Shown here piece after piece: positions 33,489-45,979 of a stretch of 64,000 bases of DNA. The DNA lies in the NCBI RefSeq assembly GCF_947172395.1, contig NC_069106.1:6200001-6264000 (forward strand), written 5' to 3'. The position numbers were made by a program, and so were the translations under genes. A model generated the notes under the pieces. That model made no database searches and had not been told where the DNA came from. It saw nothing but the letters and a program-made list of their open reading frames with translations. The stretch is from Bicyclus anynana. Lineage: Eukaryota; Arthropoda; Insecta; Lepidoptera; Nymphalidae. Each line of letters starts with the position of its first letter. The stretch's first letter is position 1.

Positions 33489-33604
33489 AATTTGTAAATG
33501 TAATTTAAGTAGGTACCTTATGCTTACAATTATGTTACCTAACTCATAACAGTGGACTCGCAAATATCCATATTAATATTAGTACCTCTTTTCTTTATTT
33601 TTTT

Positions 33605-33945
33605 TAAATATGACTATAAAAAGACGCGCGATTTCACCCGCGTGGTTCCCGTTCCCGTAGGAATACAGGGACAAAATATAGCCTATAGCACGCGTGTAGT
33701 GTAAGTTCGGTTCAGTAGTTTCAGAGCCTATTGTAAAGAAACAAACAAATCTTTTCTCTTTAGAATATTAGTATAGACAAAGAGGTTAAGTTTGTGGTAT
33801 TGTAGGAGGTAATCTCTGGATCTACTAAACCGATCTTGAAAATTCTTTTACCACTAGAAAGTCACGTTATTTGTTTGTATTTATGAGTATATTATCCCCG
33901 TATTCTCACGGGAACGGGTGAAACTGCGGGACGTAAGTTAGTTTA
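33605..33945. mobile_element. Two H1-type Helitron relics in opposite orientation
   Basis: 33620-33778 is minus-strand H1 (GATTTCACCCGCGTGGTTCC to ATTAGTATAGAC). 33780-33945 is plus-strand (TATTATCCCCGTATTCTCAC, GGGTGAAACTGCGG, AGTTAGT). Both are decayed. Confidence 0.6.
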
Positions 33946-34425
33946 TTTATAAAGAATTGTGCATTAAATGGAAATTTTTGTAAAAAACAGCAACTTTTGA
34001 TATGCGGTCAGAATACCAATAACAGCCATTTCTCCTTGTTATTACGTAGTCGTTTAAATGATATTATTTCATTATTTAATATTTATTCCGTTAATACTGT
34101 ACTCTGTAAATCTCATATCGAGGTCATTGATTAATCATATTGTAAACGTAAATCTACTGCAATATGGTTAATAAAATATTCATATACATATCATCGATGC
34201 TCTATAGACAAACACACCAAGCAAAAATGCATTACGGAGCTTAGATTTAATCAATTAGTACGCGATCCGGCAAAAGAAATATACTCACAGGCACAACTCA
34301 ACAACAACAACAATACTCGCCTCATATTAAAGTGGGCGGATAATTGTGCCTCATCTGTTATTTATTTGGGATAAGAAAATATTTACATTGCAAATAGATT
34401 GCTTATTAAAATTGTGGACGGATAG
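33946..34425. other. AT-rich stretch, nothing recognised
   Basis: No gene or repeat motif recognised. Confidence 0.4.
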
Positions 34426-34740
34426 TCATCATCATCATCATAATATCAGCCGATGGACGTCCACTGCAAGACATAGGCCTTTTGTAGGGACTTTCAAACA
34501 TCACGATCCTGAGCCGTCTGCATCCAGCGAATCTCTGCGACTCGCTTGATGTCGTCAGTCCACCTGGTGGGGGATCGACCAATATTGCGCTTACTAGTGC
34601 GGGGTCGCCTTTCCAGCTCCTTGGGACCCCAACGTCCATCGGCTCTTCGAACTATGTACCCCACCCATTGCTACTTCAGCTTCGCGACACGTCGAGCTAT
34701 GTAGGTGACTTTGCGGATCTCCTCATTTCTGATGCGATAG
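34426..34740 (-). mobile_element. RTE-like LINE 3' end, reverse
   Basis: ATCATCATCATCATAATATC then GCCGATGGACGTCCACTGCA is the LINE 3' end on the minus strand. It continues through the WRGDPALVSAILV / PPPGG region and AKLK.QWVGH remnants to about 34735. Confidence 0.85.
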
Positions 34741-35450
34741 CATTGATTGCCAAATAGAAATAAATGGGTAAATTACAATTAATTAATAAATTTATTAATT
34801 CTACTTAAAAAAATCTTATACTATGGCATTTTTCTAGGCAATCTATTTGCAATGTGTCACTGTGTTACCTAACACATTTACAATATACCAGAATTATCAG
34901 TTTTGATTCACAAATAAAAACAACAACGAATTATATTCAAGTAACAAAGAGCAACATCTTTTTTCATCGTAGAAAATATTCTAAATGTTAATTATTGACA
35001 TAGTTCATTGTATAGTATAATATTTAGTAGACAATTTTAAGTATATTTAAAATGAAAGCAATAAATAGGTTTGTAAATTAGACGGTTCATCTTTAAGAAT
35101 AATTATAATTATTATATTATTTTTAAATAAGTTTCAAAAGTATGAATAAGGCCACCCTGAAAAATAATTGATTTTGTACTACGGATTTTGAATTTGTCAA
35201 TATAATTAATGGCCAGACGCATGCACTCATTTTCTGAAGCTTAAGTTCCTTAGGCTTTTGTCAATTAAGCTTAACAAAAGCTATAAAAATTAAACTTCAT
35301 TCCAGCTTTCACACTTTTATCTAAGTCTATTACTTTTTCAACAATCGCCGAAATCCAGTTTTTTGCTATTTTTAGCAAAAAGCTAATTTTTCAGTTTTTT
35401 TTTTTTTCAATTTTACAATTTTATTCTCCGGGAACGGTGATATACAGCTA
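34741..35450. other. AT-rich stretch, nothing recognised
   Basis: A/T runs only; no gene motif. Confidence 0.4.
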
Positions 35451-35454
35451 TAAT

Positions 35455-35645
35455 AGCTCAGTTACAGTCGCGCCTCGTACATGGTCTCGTACCTAGCCTA
35501 GCGTGCCCGCTATGAACTGTCGCGCCGCGAGTGGTGACACAAACAACAAGCGCACTGTTTACACACTCGTCCCATACATCACCTCGCGGCTCGCCTCGCC
35601 GCTCGCGCGAGAGTGTAAACGAGGCGTAAACGCACACGTGTGTTT
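35455..35645. repeat. GC-rich island, probable MITE with weak TIRs
   Basis: CGCGCCTCGTACATGG on the left and GTGTAAACGAGGCGTAAACG on the right share an imperfect inverted CGCCTCGT end. The interior is rich in CGCG and CTCGC. Confidence 0.4.
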
Positions 35646-36285
35646 TTTTCAAAACGGACACGTATATTTTTTTCAAATATTTAAAAACATAAGACACCAT
35701 TTTTTTTATTAACATTGATAATTACTAGCGCAACGCTTCGAGTCGTACTGACTCGTTTTTTGAATTTGTATTTGGAATGGCTGCATCCTTGACGTGTTTC
35801 AAACGCTCTATCTGTCTAGTATTCTTTAATCTGTGTATAACATATAAAACAGTATAAAACTATGCAGATACACAGTTTAATTACTATATTATCATGGTAT
35901 TAAAGATGGCGCTTAGCGATAGTTTTCTAATGTTCACAGTTGACATTGTTTTTCACTGTTAGGATTTAGAATAAATCAATGTTAGATAATATTTATAAGT
36001 ATATTTCAAAAATGTGGAATACTGTAAGATATTGAAAGCATAAGTACTTATATTTTTAGTATTAATCGTAACTTGGCAATAATTTAAGGATTTGAATGTT
36101 GTTCTTTTGAAAAATATGTATATATTTATATATGTATTATAATGAGTATTTTTAATGACATAAATTAATTTTAATCGAAGTAAGTGAATTTGGATTAGTT
36201 AGATAATGTACCTAACAAGTATTTTCTTTTTGTTCATTGTAAATAAATTTAATAACTTACATGCGTTGACACAATAGCACCGTGT
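35646..36285. other. AT-rich stretch, nothing recognised
   Basis: No gene or element recognised. Confidence 0.4.
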
Positions 36286-36289
36286 CATA

Positions 36290-36600
36290 TCAGGGAGACA
36301 GAATCAAGACCGGGAGCCGCAGCAGAAAAAGCTGAAACCGGTAAGTGGCTCAAGTATGCCTCTCTGACAGAGAGTTACATATTTGTACCTTTTGCCGTGG
36401 AGATCCTTGGGCCATGGAGTCGCAGTGCCAAAAAATTCACCGAATCATTTCACCGCGGCTAGTTTCCTCGACTGGCGATAGAAGGGCTGACTCATTTTTT
36501 GCGCAAAGGATCAGCCTGGCTGTCCAGCGAGGAAATGCAGCCAGTATTCTTGCCACCATTCCACATGGGCATGATCTAAAGTTATTAGGATAAGTTAGCT
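36290..36600 (+). pseudogene. LINE ORF C-terminal relic (second LINE family)
   Basis: Across frames it reads SRPGAAAEKAETGKWLKYAS then LTESYIFVPFAVEILGPWSR and, after a frameshift, FAQRISLAVQRGNAASILAT. This C-terminal block follows the RT of some non-LTR retrotransposons. Further pieces lie at 38885-39075 and 46905-47065. Confidence 0.7.
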
Positions 36601-37145
36601 TAAGTTCCTTATTGTATTATTTCTTATATAATCCACACTGTTTACGTACTTATTTCCAGTACGAGCCTTCAGCTTAGTTTGAGTGTGTAGGTTAGATAGG
36701 AAAGGGGATGATCCACGTATGAAAATATGTCCACCAACTAACAGTTACTTTTGCAGTAATACGAAAATATGGTCGATCCTTTGGTTAAACATATTTTAAT
36801 TACCAACTTCTTCAATAGGGAGAATAGACTGCCTATTCAACATTCGATAGAAGGTTACCTATTCGATTCTTCTGAGTTAAAAAAAATAGAAAAAGCCCAA
36901 GGGAAAACCGAACAAAATTAATTTGTTTGATATATTCTAATAACGGAAAGACAATAAATAAAATTTGTTAAGTTACCTTAACACTTTTACATAGCGAACA
37001 AACAGCATTAAGCAGCTTATGAGGTATTTCTTGATTCGCCCCTTTAGAGACTGTCATCGGCGGAAGAGAACAACTCCAAGCAGCTCGGGGCTTGTGACCA
37101 CGGGTGCAGGGTTAAGAAATTCCTTTATAATTAGTTTTTTTTCTT
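36601..37145. other. Unassigned sequence
   Basis: A short inverted repeat is present near 36830-36880 (AGACTGCCTATTCAACATTC / GGTTACCTATTCG-type). No gene seen. Confidence 0.35.
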
Positions 37146-37146
37146 C

Positions 37147-37235
37147 TAGTAGGTAAAGACTGTGCTAGGAGTGGGCACGACAATAGACCAACGGGGCGGG
37201 GATCGAACCACCAACTCACGGTGATGAGTTGACAT
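37147..37235 (-). repeat. SINE C head, reverse
   Basis: AGACTGTGCTAGGAGTGGGC, GACAATAGACCAACGGGGCG and the B-box complement GGGGATCGAACC. Confidence 0.8.
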
Positions 37236-37409
37236 AAATATACACCCCTTCGCCGCTCGTGGTTTCCTGCCTACCCAGGTTTTGGTTAGCGGCTTTGGAC
37301 ACCCATATAGGTACACATATATAGGTACACAGCTATGTAAACTATGAAAACACCGTAGCAGGTAGTTGTTTCCACAATTTACGAGTATATTCCAAAAATA
37401 TTTAATCGG

Positions 37410-37790
37410 GATCATGGATGGTTGCTGCCCACAGCGTGGAAACCGCTATTTCTTTCATTGTCACATACAACAAACTTGGAACAAGATAGCATTAGTTCGG
37501 TTTGCTTACAAGAAGACGAGTCTAATGAAGATGACATTAATAAACCGTCGGAGAGTGTAACGGAACCTTCACTCCCCACCACTCAACCCCTCTCCGCGCG
37601 CGCAATGCGTGCAGCAGCGCGTCGCGCAGCCGCTTCGCAGTTTGGATCGTGCCGCGATGCAAGAACCAGCTCATGAGTAAGGGCCCCGTATGGGTTCGAA
37701 ACTAGTCGGGCATACTCCGACGTAATATCACGTGAGTTTTAGCCGTGTTTCATAATCAATTAATATGAATAACACTCACGACAGTTTAAA
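37410..37790 (+). repeat. Unclassified retroelement-like repeat with an 84-codon frame
   Basis: A frame at 37422-37676 (84 codons) has an acidic Ser/Thr-rich middle and an Ala/Arg-rich end (SARAMRAAARRAAASQFGSC). The GCAGTTTGGATCGTGCCGCG and TAGCCGTGTTTCATAATCAA motifs recur around 17375-17860, so I treat it as a repeat end, not a host gene. Family unknown. Confidence 0.45.
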
Positions 37791-38168
37791 TTCTAAAATT
37801 AAATTCTAAAATATTCCAAAAACATGACAAATGGAATTGAAAAATATCTACGTTATATAAGACTGCGGAAAAAACAAAAGATAAACTCCCAAATAGCGAC
37901 TGGATGCATCGCACCCGGGCATAGTAGTTTTTTTTACACGGGCCTTAGGTATCGTCGAAGCGGATAAAACACTAAAAGAGAAACGTATTTCGTTCAAAAA
38001 ACGGAATTCAGCATATTTCCAAAACGATTTGCCTCTGATACAATTTTTGTGATAAAAAACAAAGATGGTGGAAACATTGCTGGATTTTTCAGTAACTATT
38101 TGACAATGGTGTTCACTGGAGATGCACGTGTTTCGTTATCAATTTAACTATAAAAATAAATATGGCTT
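37791..38168. other. Unassigned sequence
   Basis: No motif recognised. Confidence 0.35.
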
Positions 38169-38398
38169 TAAGCCCCCATTCGCACGAGTTTTTTTATCGG
38201 ACGTTACAAAAGCGTTGAAATATAGTATGAAGTTAAATGATGGTCTATTTCCAACGCCCATAATTGAAAATGCAACACTGCTCGAAAAAGCGTCGTGTTT
38301 TAAAAACGCTGTCGTGTGAACACATACTTTGGAATGCATTGTTGTATTTGAACGCTTTTTAACGTCCGTTAAAAAAAACTCTCGTGCGAATGAGGGCT
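38169..38398. mobile_element. MITE-5 (CATTCGCACGAG TIR), complete
   Basis: It begins TAAGCCCCCATTCGCACGAG and ends CTCGTGCGAATGAGGGCTAA. The inner arms TCGGACGTTACAAAAGCGTT / AACGCTTTTTAACGTCCGTT extend the TIR to about 45 bp. TAA at both edges may be the target duplication. Confidence 0.85.
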
Positions 38399-38659
38399 AA
38401 CAGTTGCACTTCAGAAATTCTAATAATTTTAAGTACAGCATACTCAAGTATAGTATCCGGGGAACATATTTAAAATTTGTTCTAGCTAATTTTCCGTTTC
38501 CAATCTTTTTCCATCACAAAAATTATTGCTCGATATCGAATCCCTATGGAATGAAATATTGTAACTAAACAGCAGTTTAAAAGAATTAAGAAACTATAAG
38601 CTAACTTGTTCTACTAGCTATACAAATCATGCCCTCGTGGAATGTTGTCAAATATACTG

Positions 38660-38810
38660 GTTACATGTACAACAGTGCGTGTTGCCCATAGTTCGAAGAG
38701 CCGATGGACGTTGGGGTCCCAATGTGTTGGAATGGCGACCCCGCACTACAAAGTGCAGGTGGACTGACGACATCAAGCAAATTGCAGGAATTCGCTGATG
38801 GTGGAAATAT
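38660..38810 (+). mobile_element. RTE-like LINE fragment with internal deletion
   Basis: It jumps from AACAGTGCGTGTTGCC to ATAGTTCGAAGAGCCGATGG, then AGGTGGACTGACGACATC. It lacks the usual region between. Confidence 0.75.
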
Positions 38811-38884
38811 TGCTGAATTTATCAGTGACTATTTGACAATAGTGTTCGCGATTCATCTATCCCTTTTGTCGCCAGTTGAGGCAC

Positions 38885-39075
38885 TTAGCTGCGGTAAAAT
38901 ATTTCGGAAAAATTAGCACTGCGACTCCATGGCCCAAGAGTTTCTATGGCTAAAGAACGAATATGTAACCCTCGGTCAGAAAGGCATATCTACTTGTACC
39001 AGTATCAGCTTTTTCTGCTGCAGCTCCTGGTTTTGATTATATGTCACCAATATGACATGGAACTACTGAGGATCA
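38885..39075 (-). pseudogene. LINE ORF C-terminal relic (second family), reverse
   Basis: The minus strand gives AAAEKADTGTS, then AFLTEGYIF and ETLGPWSRSA, the same block as 36290-36600, with frameshifts. Confidence 0.65.
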
Positions 39076-39404
39076 AACAACCGATTTAAGAGAGAAATCG
39101 GTCGAAAAAAATTTATAAAAATATATTTAAATTTCCAATATCACTAACATTACTTATCAGTACCAAAATAAGTGGTCACAGTAGGCTAATACCACTCAAA
39201 GATTTTATACCTACTGAATTTCGATATATTTCTCATAAATTCCCTTTGATCGACGCTTTCTATTCCTAAAGGTTTTGGGATACGATACGCGAAATGAATA
39301 TCAATAATATAGATTTTCCTAGTCCTAGATTAAACTACGGACGTAACGAGTATGTACTAATAATTTAAAATAGTTTAAAAAACTAATAAAAAACACCCTT
39401 TTAG

Positions 39405-39690
39405 CACGCACTAAAAATTACAAATATTGGATTTAAGTCACGTGACTATTTTTTCGTATTCCTGACAGCAAACCCTTTCATTTGATATCCATATCATGGA
39501 GGTGGATTTCAAACAGCCAGTCCGCCATCTTGGGAGGCCGCCATATTGGATTTGTAAGGACGTTTCTTAACTAGTCATGTATGCAATTGCATGTAGCAAA
39601 ATTTCATTCTAATCGAAGACTGGGAAGTGGGTCAAATTAAGATTCCAAAATTTTCTTACATACATAGTTACAAGTGAAGCTAATATAAAG
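39405..39690 (-). repeat. Inverted copy of the CAATATGGCGGA repeat
   Basis: AAGTCACGTGACTATTTTTT, GTATTCCTGACAGCAAACCC, TCCGCCATCTTGGGAGGCC and GAAGTGGGTCAAATTAAGAT match 6290-6660 reversed. Confidence 0.8.
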
Positions 39691-42130
39691 CGTGTAAAAT
39701 ACGGACTTATTTATCACATTGAAGTCCAGTTTTGTAAAAGGTATCAATATCATCATTATCATACTATGAATGAATTCTGGACATAGGGCTGCTACTCAGA
39801 CTTCCAAACACCATAATCTTAAGCCGCTTACACACAGAGACAATGTCGTCGGTACACTTATCGGGTCGACCGACACTAACGCTTTTCGATGCGAAGCGGG
39901 GGCGTGTCTAACGCCGTATCAGTGGTACCCCGGATTACAGAGATCCTTTACGTGTGAACATAAAAATTAGTAAAATGTACACAATCCCTGTTAGTCTGGT
40001 GCTTCCCGAAAAAAAACTACCAAAATCAACCAACAATCACCTTCATTTTGGCATGCGAAATATCCATTTGACAACCGGAAAAAATACTTTTACTTCCACT
40101 AATACTCTCGATTGGTATGTGATGCTCAGTGATTATTCAAAGAGTAGATGTAGGCCTACAATAAAAAATAAAAAGAAAATACTTAGAATTATTATTATTC
40201 GATAAATGAGTATAGTCTATGTAAAATTCAATAAACCAAAGATGTTTTTTATTTTACTGTCGACATTCGATCGATTCGATTTGTCGATTATTAAAACATA
40301 ATTCTTTCATATTCATTTCATAGTTATAAATAAACGTAGATAAATTGTCTTAAAAATAGACTACATTATTTAACAGTTATTTAACAAAGCCAGTTTCACC
40401 AAATCAAATTGAAATGTAAATAGCGATTATAATATCATGTCGTATATCATGTCATATTGATAATATCATGTCATAATATGAGTATGACATGTCTTGTTAT
40501 TAAATTTAACTTAGAATACATGTTGTGATATAGTTGTGTAAAAATATTAGCTTTTAAAAATATTAGTATTTCTTTTAATGTGGTAGTTCATGTGTTTTCA
40601 ACTTTAAGAATTTAAGTATTTGAATTGTAAAGTTAAGTTTAAAATAGTTAACCTAGTGTCAATGTTTTCTTAGATTCTAGGTATAAGTTAAGAATTTTTA
40701 GTTTATTTTATTTTTAATTGCAAAAGGGGAAAACAAATACGTAATTATTAAGCGTTGATTAAACGTTTTAAGTTACTTGTGGAATTAGTAATTATTAGAA
40801 TAAATTATTATTAGTATGTATGTCAAAAATTGAGCGTAGCAATAATAGTGAGTTATGTGTACATAATATTCAAGTAGTATAAATTAAGCAAACACTTTTT
40901 CTCGTAGATATATAGAAAAACAGTTCATGAAAGCGTTAATCAGTTTTTTAAAATAGTAAGTTGTAGCGTGAATCATGTTCTTCGTCCTTATCCTCGTAAA
41001 ATTAAAAAAGTTTTTGAAAGTTGGCTACATTTTTATATTAAAGCAATAGAATTGCTCTCTGTGCCCATCAAGTTATACAAGCAAAATGTCGCTGATGAAT
41101 TCCTGGGATCTATATTGTCGCATGCAGAATCACTACGCAGTGTAAGATATTTCCTTTCTAAATTCAGCAAGATTAAAACAATTAGGTGAAATATTTCGAA
41201 AAAAAAATTACTGCGATGCCAATAGGATCAAATATGTACCTAATAGTATTTGGGTTTTATATTGTGACTGCTGTAAAGACCAGGAGAAAGTCTCTAGGTT
41301 AACATTCAATTGTTCTACAAATATTCAATTTGTTATAACAATTATGATATTAAAGACAAAATTTGTTTATACTTATTACAAGTAGATCAATTAATAAAAT
41401 TAACAAGTTTTGTTTTCAGTATAATTTTTTCTCTTGATCATACATTTTCCAAAGAATATAAAAATTATGGTTGACCAAGAAATCATAGCGACCCCATATA
41501 TCTAACCATTGTCTCAAGGGTGCAACTATTTCCAATTGATCGAAAAGGACGGCTACCCGCAGCATCTAAATTCATGAACTGTATTTTCTATTTTACCAAT
41601 TTTCTGAAATCCCTCAGCGTCGTAAATGTTAGATATAGCTATTTCATACGAATGTAGGTTAGATTGCGTCAATAATACAGAGAGTCAGACAACTATAAAA
41701 CGAATATAATATTATGTATTTACTAGACAAGTCCGCAAAACTATCATTTGCCATGATTGAATTACGAGTAAATATATCTCGCAAGCGAAAAATTCTAAGA
41801 TATGTAGAAACAGAAGTAGAATCCTAAGAATAATCATCATTATCAATATCATCATTCCAATGCAACAACTGTGTGCTAAATAATCAGATCATCTGTCAAT
41901 TAAAGCATCTAATGTACCTATGTTATCACAGATAAAGTTTAATATTATAGGTCAATTTCGAGATGCAAGAAATCATTTCTGAGATGATTTATTATGAGTA
42001 TGATTTATTAAATAAGTATAAGAGACGATTAAAAATGGTATTTATTGACAATATAAAAACCAGTAATTTAGTACCGTAGTGTTTGCTTACATAATTTTTA
42101 AAATGAATATTTGCTGTAAGTGTTTCCATT
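39691..42130. other. Long AT-rich stretch with no recognised gene
   Basis: Short frames (for example 40968-41189) have no recognisable domain. GTGAAATATTTCGAAAAAAA near 41187 resembles sequence next to the LINE relic at 38900, so part may be LINE-derived. ATATCATGTCATA repeats cluster near 40430-40490. Confidence 0.4.
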
Positions 42131-42131
42131 A

Positions 42132-42400
42132 AGGGCTCCCGCGCACGGGCCACAATACAACCACTGCTCGCTTCTTGTGACCCGCACCGACCACTAAACA
42201 GCGACATAAAACGCCGCAACACGCCACTTGCATGATTATGATACTGCATGTATGGATTAAAAAAGTAGCAACTACCAACCACAAGTGTCGACCACGGGCT
42301 ATAAGTGGCTGTCGCGCGCTTCAGCTGCTTTTGTGGCCCCTTCTTGCTTCTTATAGCGGCGTTTGTGGATATCGCGTGTGGCCCGTGTGCGGCGACACTA
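42132..42400. mobile_element. MITE-6 (CGCACGGGCCACA TIR)
   Basis: GGGCTCCCGCGCACGGGCC on the left and TGTGGCCCGTGTGCGGCGA on the right are inverted partners (about 15 bp). The interior is GC-rich and non-coding. Confidence 0.7.
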
Positions 42401-42419
42401 TTCGGTACTGATGTCATCC

Positions 42420-42475
42420 CTACTACTCGGAAAAACTGTGTTAGGAGTGCGTACGACAATAGTCTGTCACCTTTA
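42420..42475 (-). repeat. SINE C fragment, reverse
   Basis: ACTGTGTTAGGAGTGCGTAC then GACAATAGTC. Confidence 0.6.
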
Positions 42476-43455
42476 CCGAGAAGCTTCTGAAACTTACTTA
42501 TTGTCAAAATAGATTAAATTATTGTGTATGGTGCGATTAAACTACGGTTAAATGGTATGGTATGGTAAAACCGAACCTATACAAAGCCATGTTAACAACA
42601 ACAAAATTCGAGTGTGACAAATAAATCCTGTCATGTTAAGAGAATTGTTACAAAGCAGACAGCGTCTGAAGTATCGTCGACGACTCTTGGGTCTTATTCT
42701 TCTTAATGAGTGGGGCGGAGCTAGACTCAGAAAACTGAAGGGCGGCATTTCTTGGGCTAGACAAAGAATTGAATGGGAAAACATAAATAAAAGCCGTATT
42801 CTAAGGCCGTTTACACGTGAGCGACTTTTGTTTTCGTACTTGCTTTGTATCTTTCCAGTCACCTTTCGGTTAGTTCACTCAACAAGCATGCCTTTCGGTT
42901 TAGTAAACTTTTAGATTGTTTAGATTAAAAAGTAAAAAAAAGATAATTCATTAACTAAAGGGTTTATAGTAAAATTAAACAGGATTATTTTTAAATGAAT
43001 TTTACAACATTGTCAACTTGTGTTCGTTTTGAATCGTTCATATAGGTACTTATTATTGTTTTAAACATTATTACAAAAAGAGTGATAATAAAATTCACGT
43101 TATGAAAGAAAAAAAAATTGTTATGACCATTATGTACATTAAAATAAATTTGAAAAAATAATAATAATAAACATTTTTTGGCTATTTTAACTAAGTTTAA
43201 GGTGGTTGCAAACAGTGCCATGCTTTTTAAAGTCATCCGACTGTTGTTGATTAGTTCCGTCTGCGAGAACCCTAAACATTTGAGACAGTATGAAATTACG
43301 TATGAAAGAATAGAACAGGCACGACGTACGCGAATACAAGTGATCTACAATAATAACAGGATGATGGGTCTATTATTTTCTTAGTAAATTTTGCCTCAAT
43401 ATTTGTCCATTATGCGAAGTAAATACATTTGACAAACGATAACAACTTTATATAG
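42476..43455. other. Unassigned sequence
   Basis: A 93-codon frame at 42633-42914 is rich in Arg/Leu with no recognised domain. It lies near GGCCGTTTACACGTGAGCGA, a MITE-like terminal word. Confidence 0.35.
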
Positions 43456-43457
43456 AC

Positions 43458-43652
43458 ACTAGCGGACGCCGCGCGGTTTTACCCGCGTGGTTCCCAGTCC
43501 CTTAGGAATACGGTGATAATATATATGGGCTATACGATAAATGGGCTATCTAACACTGAAAGAATTTTCCAAATCGGACCAGTAGTTTCTGAGATTAGCA
43601 CGTTCAATTAAACAAACAAACAAACTCTTCAGCTTTATAATATTAGTATAGA
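43458..43652 (-). mobile_element. Helitron H1, full length, reverse
   Basis: It begins ACTAGCGGACGCCGCGCGGT with hairpin CGCGG-TTTTAC-CCGCG and ends ATTAGTATAGA. Confidence 0.88.
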
Positions 43653-44318
43653 TAATAAATATAAGTGCGAACTTAACTTCTTCGGATTAGCCGACTATCA
43701 TAAACAAAGAATCATATCGGTTATGTTTTCTTTACTTTTAAACAAACAAGCCACATCATAATCGGTCCATTTATTTTACTACAATCCCACAAATCGATTA
43801 CACGGAAAACTGTCAATGACACCCTTATTTTGTGTAAAGAACCACTCCATGCAGGAGAAGAGGGGTGTTTCTACAGAAGAAAAGTAAACAAAGTTTCTTC
43901 AATTAACCTCGTGTTACAAAACTAAAAAATTGTTATCAAAATTAGTTTAGTACTTTTCAAGTGATGCCGTTCAGTATAACATAAGGACTAATGCTACTTT
44001 AAAACTTTCTCGTGCAATTAAAATATAGCTGTAACTAAAATTTTTCATTCTTCTTAGATTAAATATAAATGTAAAGTGTATGTAACTAGAAAAATATTTG
44101 TAATTGTAAATAATGTAAAAAAAAACACAAATTAAAAGCAATAATAACTGTAATGCGTTAAGCTTGATATATGTGTATATTTAGAACTTTATGATATTGA
44201 AAAATAAAATACATCAATATTAATATATTGTAATTTATACTAATAATATAATTATAGAATTAAAGATCTGATTGTGTTTTGAAGTTGATATTCCTACTAG
44301 AAACCATTCCCGGGCCCG
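43653..44318. other. AT-rich stretch, nothing recognised
   Basis: No motif recognised. Confidence 0.4.
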
Positions 44319-44513
44319 TAGCCATGGGGCATGTCGATTCTCTTTCTACAAATGCTAACGCTTCGAAAACTAGAGTAATATATGAGAATGACAAATCCAA
44401 TCGATAAGTTGTTCACGTGACCTGTCGGTAGCAAATGTCATTCCTAAACATTTTTTTTTTAATTTTTAAAGCGTTTGCGATTGTAGAAAGAGAATCGTCG
44501 TGCCCCATAGCTA
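44319..44513. mobile_element. MITE-3, complete foldback (195 bp)
   Basis: It begins TAGCCATGGGGCATGTCGAT and ends ATCGTCGTGCCCCATAGCTA. The arms also share CTCTTTCTACAA..GC.AACGCTT. The core has CACGTGACCTGTCGGTAGCA. Confidence 0.85.
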
Positions 44514-44949
44514 AACCATGTAAGCAAGTTTTTTTTTCACTGCTACATAATTCATTTGTTCAGAAATCACTAGCCATAACATGCAGGTGATAGAAAAATT
44601 CAAATATAGTTTCGATCTGTCAATCGGTCACTTTCTTCCCTCGTGAATTATTTCCATTATAATTTGAAATTCAAACGGATTATTCCTAACTTTTCGCGTA
44701 AGTGCACACATATTAATTTCCAACGGCAAAGAAAGTAGAAAGGAGAAAAATAATTCCTTAATTTACAATTTCATTAAGTTCGAACACACAAATCTTTAAT
44801 TTTATAATATTAGTATAGAAATTACATTGTTTTTATCCTTGAGTCTTGTTGCAATATTAAATGTCGTACTACTGTAGATATTACGTAAAAAGTTATTATA
44901 ATAAATGGTTAAAGTATGAGATGTGTTTGTTTTAATATTGTCTCGTCTT

Positions 44950-45095
44950 GCCAAAATTGGCTATTGCTTCTAAAACAGAAAATTAGATTGGAAATAACTT
45001 GATCACGTGACCTGTCGGTAACAAATGTCATTCTCATCATCTTTCTAGTTTTTGAAGCGTTAGCGATCGTAGAAAGATAATTGAATTTGTAAAAT
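44950..45095. mobile_element. MITE-3, degraded copy
   Basis: GCTTCTAAAACAG, GATCACGTGACCTGTCGGTA and GAAGCGTTAGCGATCGTAGA. The outer ends are lost. Confidence 0.7.
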
Positions 45096-45174
45096 TTGAA
45101 AAAATACATGACTTTTTAATTAAGTTTTATAAGAAATCCTTAACTTTTATTAATTAATATCCATATATGACCCG

Positions 45175-45385
45175 ATAGACGTTGGAGTCCCATAGTGCTA
45201 GAATGTCGACTAGTAAGCGCAGTGTTGGTCGACCCCCCACTAGGTGGACTGACGACGTCAAGCGAGTCTCAGGGATTCGCTGGATGCAGGTGGCTCAGTA
45301 TCGCAATGTTTGGAAGTCCCTACAAAAGGCCTTTGTCCTGCAGTGGACGTCCTTCGGCTGATATGATGATGATGACGATCCATAT
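45175..45385 (+). mobile_element. RTE-like LINE 3' end
   Basis: GACGTTGGAGTCCCATAGTG, AGCGCAGTGTTGGTCGACCC, then CTTCGGCTGATATGATGATG tail. Confidence 0.85.
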
Positions 45386-45426
45386 ATTTCGGACCCATAT
45401 TGCATGTGTATAAACACTAAATTAGT

Positions 45427-45745
45427 ATCCTACTAATACCATAAATGCGAAAGTTTGTATGGATGTTTGTTAATCTTTAAAGCCACTACTACTAAAGCGA
45501 TTTGGCTGAAGTTTAATATGGAAATAGATTTTACTCTGGATTAACACAGGCTACTTTTTATCCCAAAAAAATGTATGGTTTCCCGAGATTTGCGAAACTG
45601 ATGATTTTGATGATATGAATGTTCGTATCTCATTCACGTCTCGACTACTGAACCGAATTAGCTGAAATTTGGTATTGAGATATATTATAGCATGGATTAA
45701 TACATAGGCTACTTTGTATCCCGGAAAAACTGTATTGATTCAAGC
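45427..45745 (+). mobile_element. Helitron H2-type copy with partly repeated core
   Basis: TCCTACTAATACCATAAATG, AAGCGATTTGGCTGAAG and TTTACTCTGGATTAACACAG, then a second round GAATTAGCTGAAATTTGG and ATTAATACATAGGCTACTTT. The CTAG end is missing. Confidence 0.6.
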
Positions 45746-45979
45746 CATATACTCGTAAAGATAACATAAAGATTTAGATTTTTCAGACAGTGTTCTTTCA
45801 AAGACGGCTTAAATTAACACGACGATTTAGCACCGCCTTCAAATTGATCAGCAGGTAATCAACAGCAAAGCAGCAGGAACATAATATGATGTTATTTTGC
45901 TCTTTTTAGTTTAATATTATTTATATTTAGTATATTATTAATATTATATAAAATCACCCCAAATAAAATCCGAAGCCGG

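Noticed and set aside
40968..41189. 73-codon frame as a small gene
   Set aside because: No signal peptide, domain or splice support; surrounding AT-rich sequence is featureless.
42633..42914. 93-codon frame rich in Arg/Leu
   Set aside because: No family recognised, no splice or promoter support, and it lies among MITE-like words.
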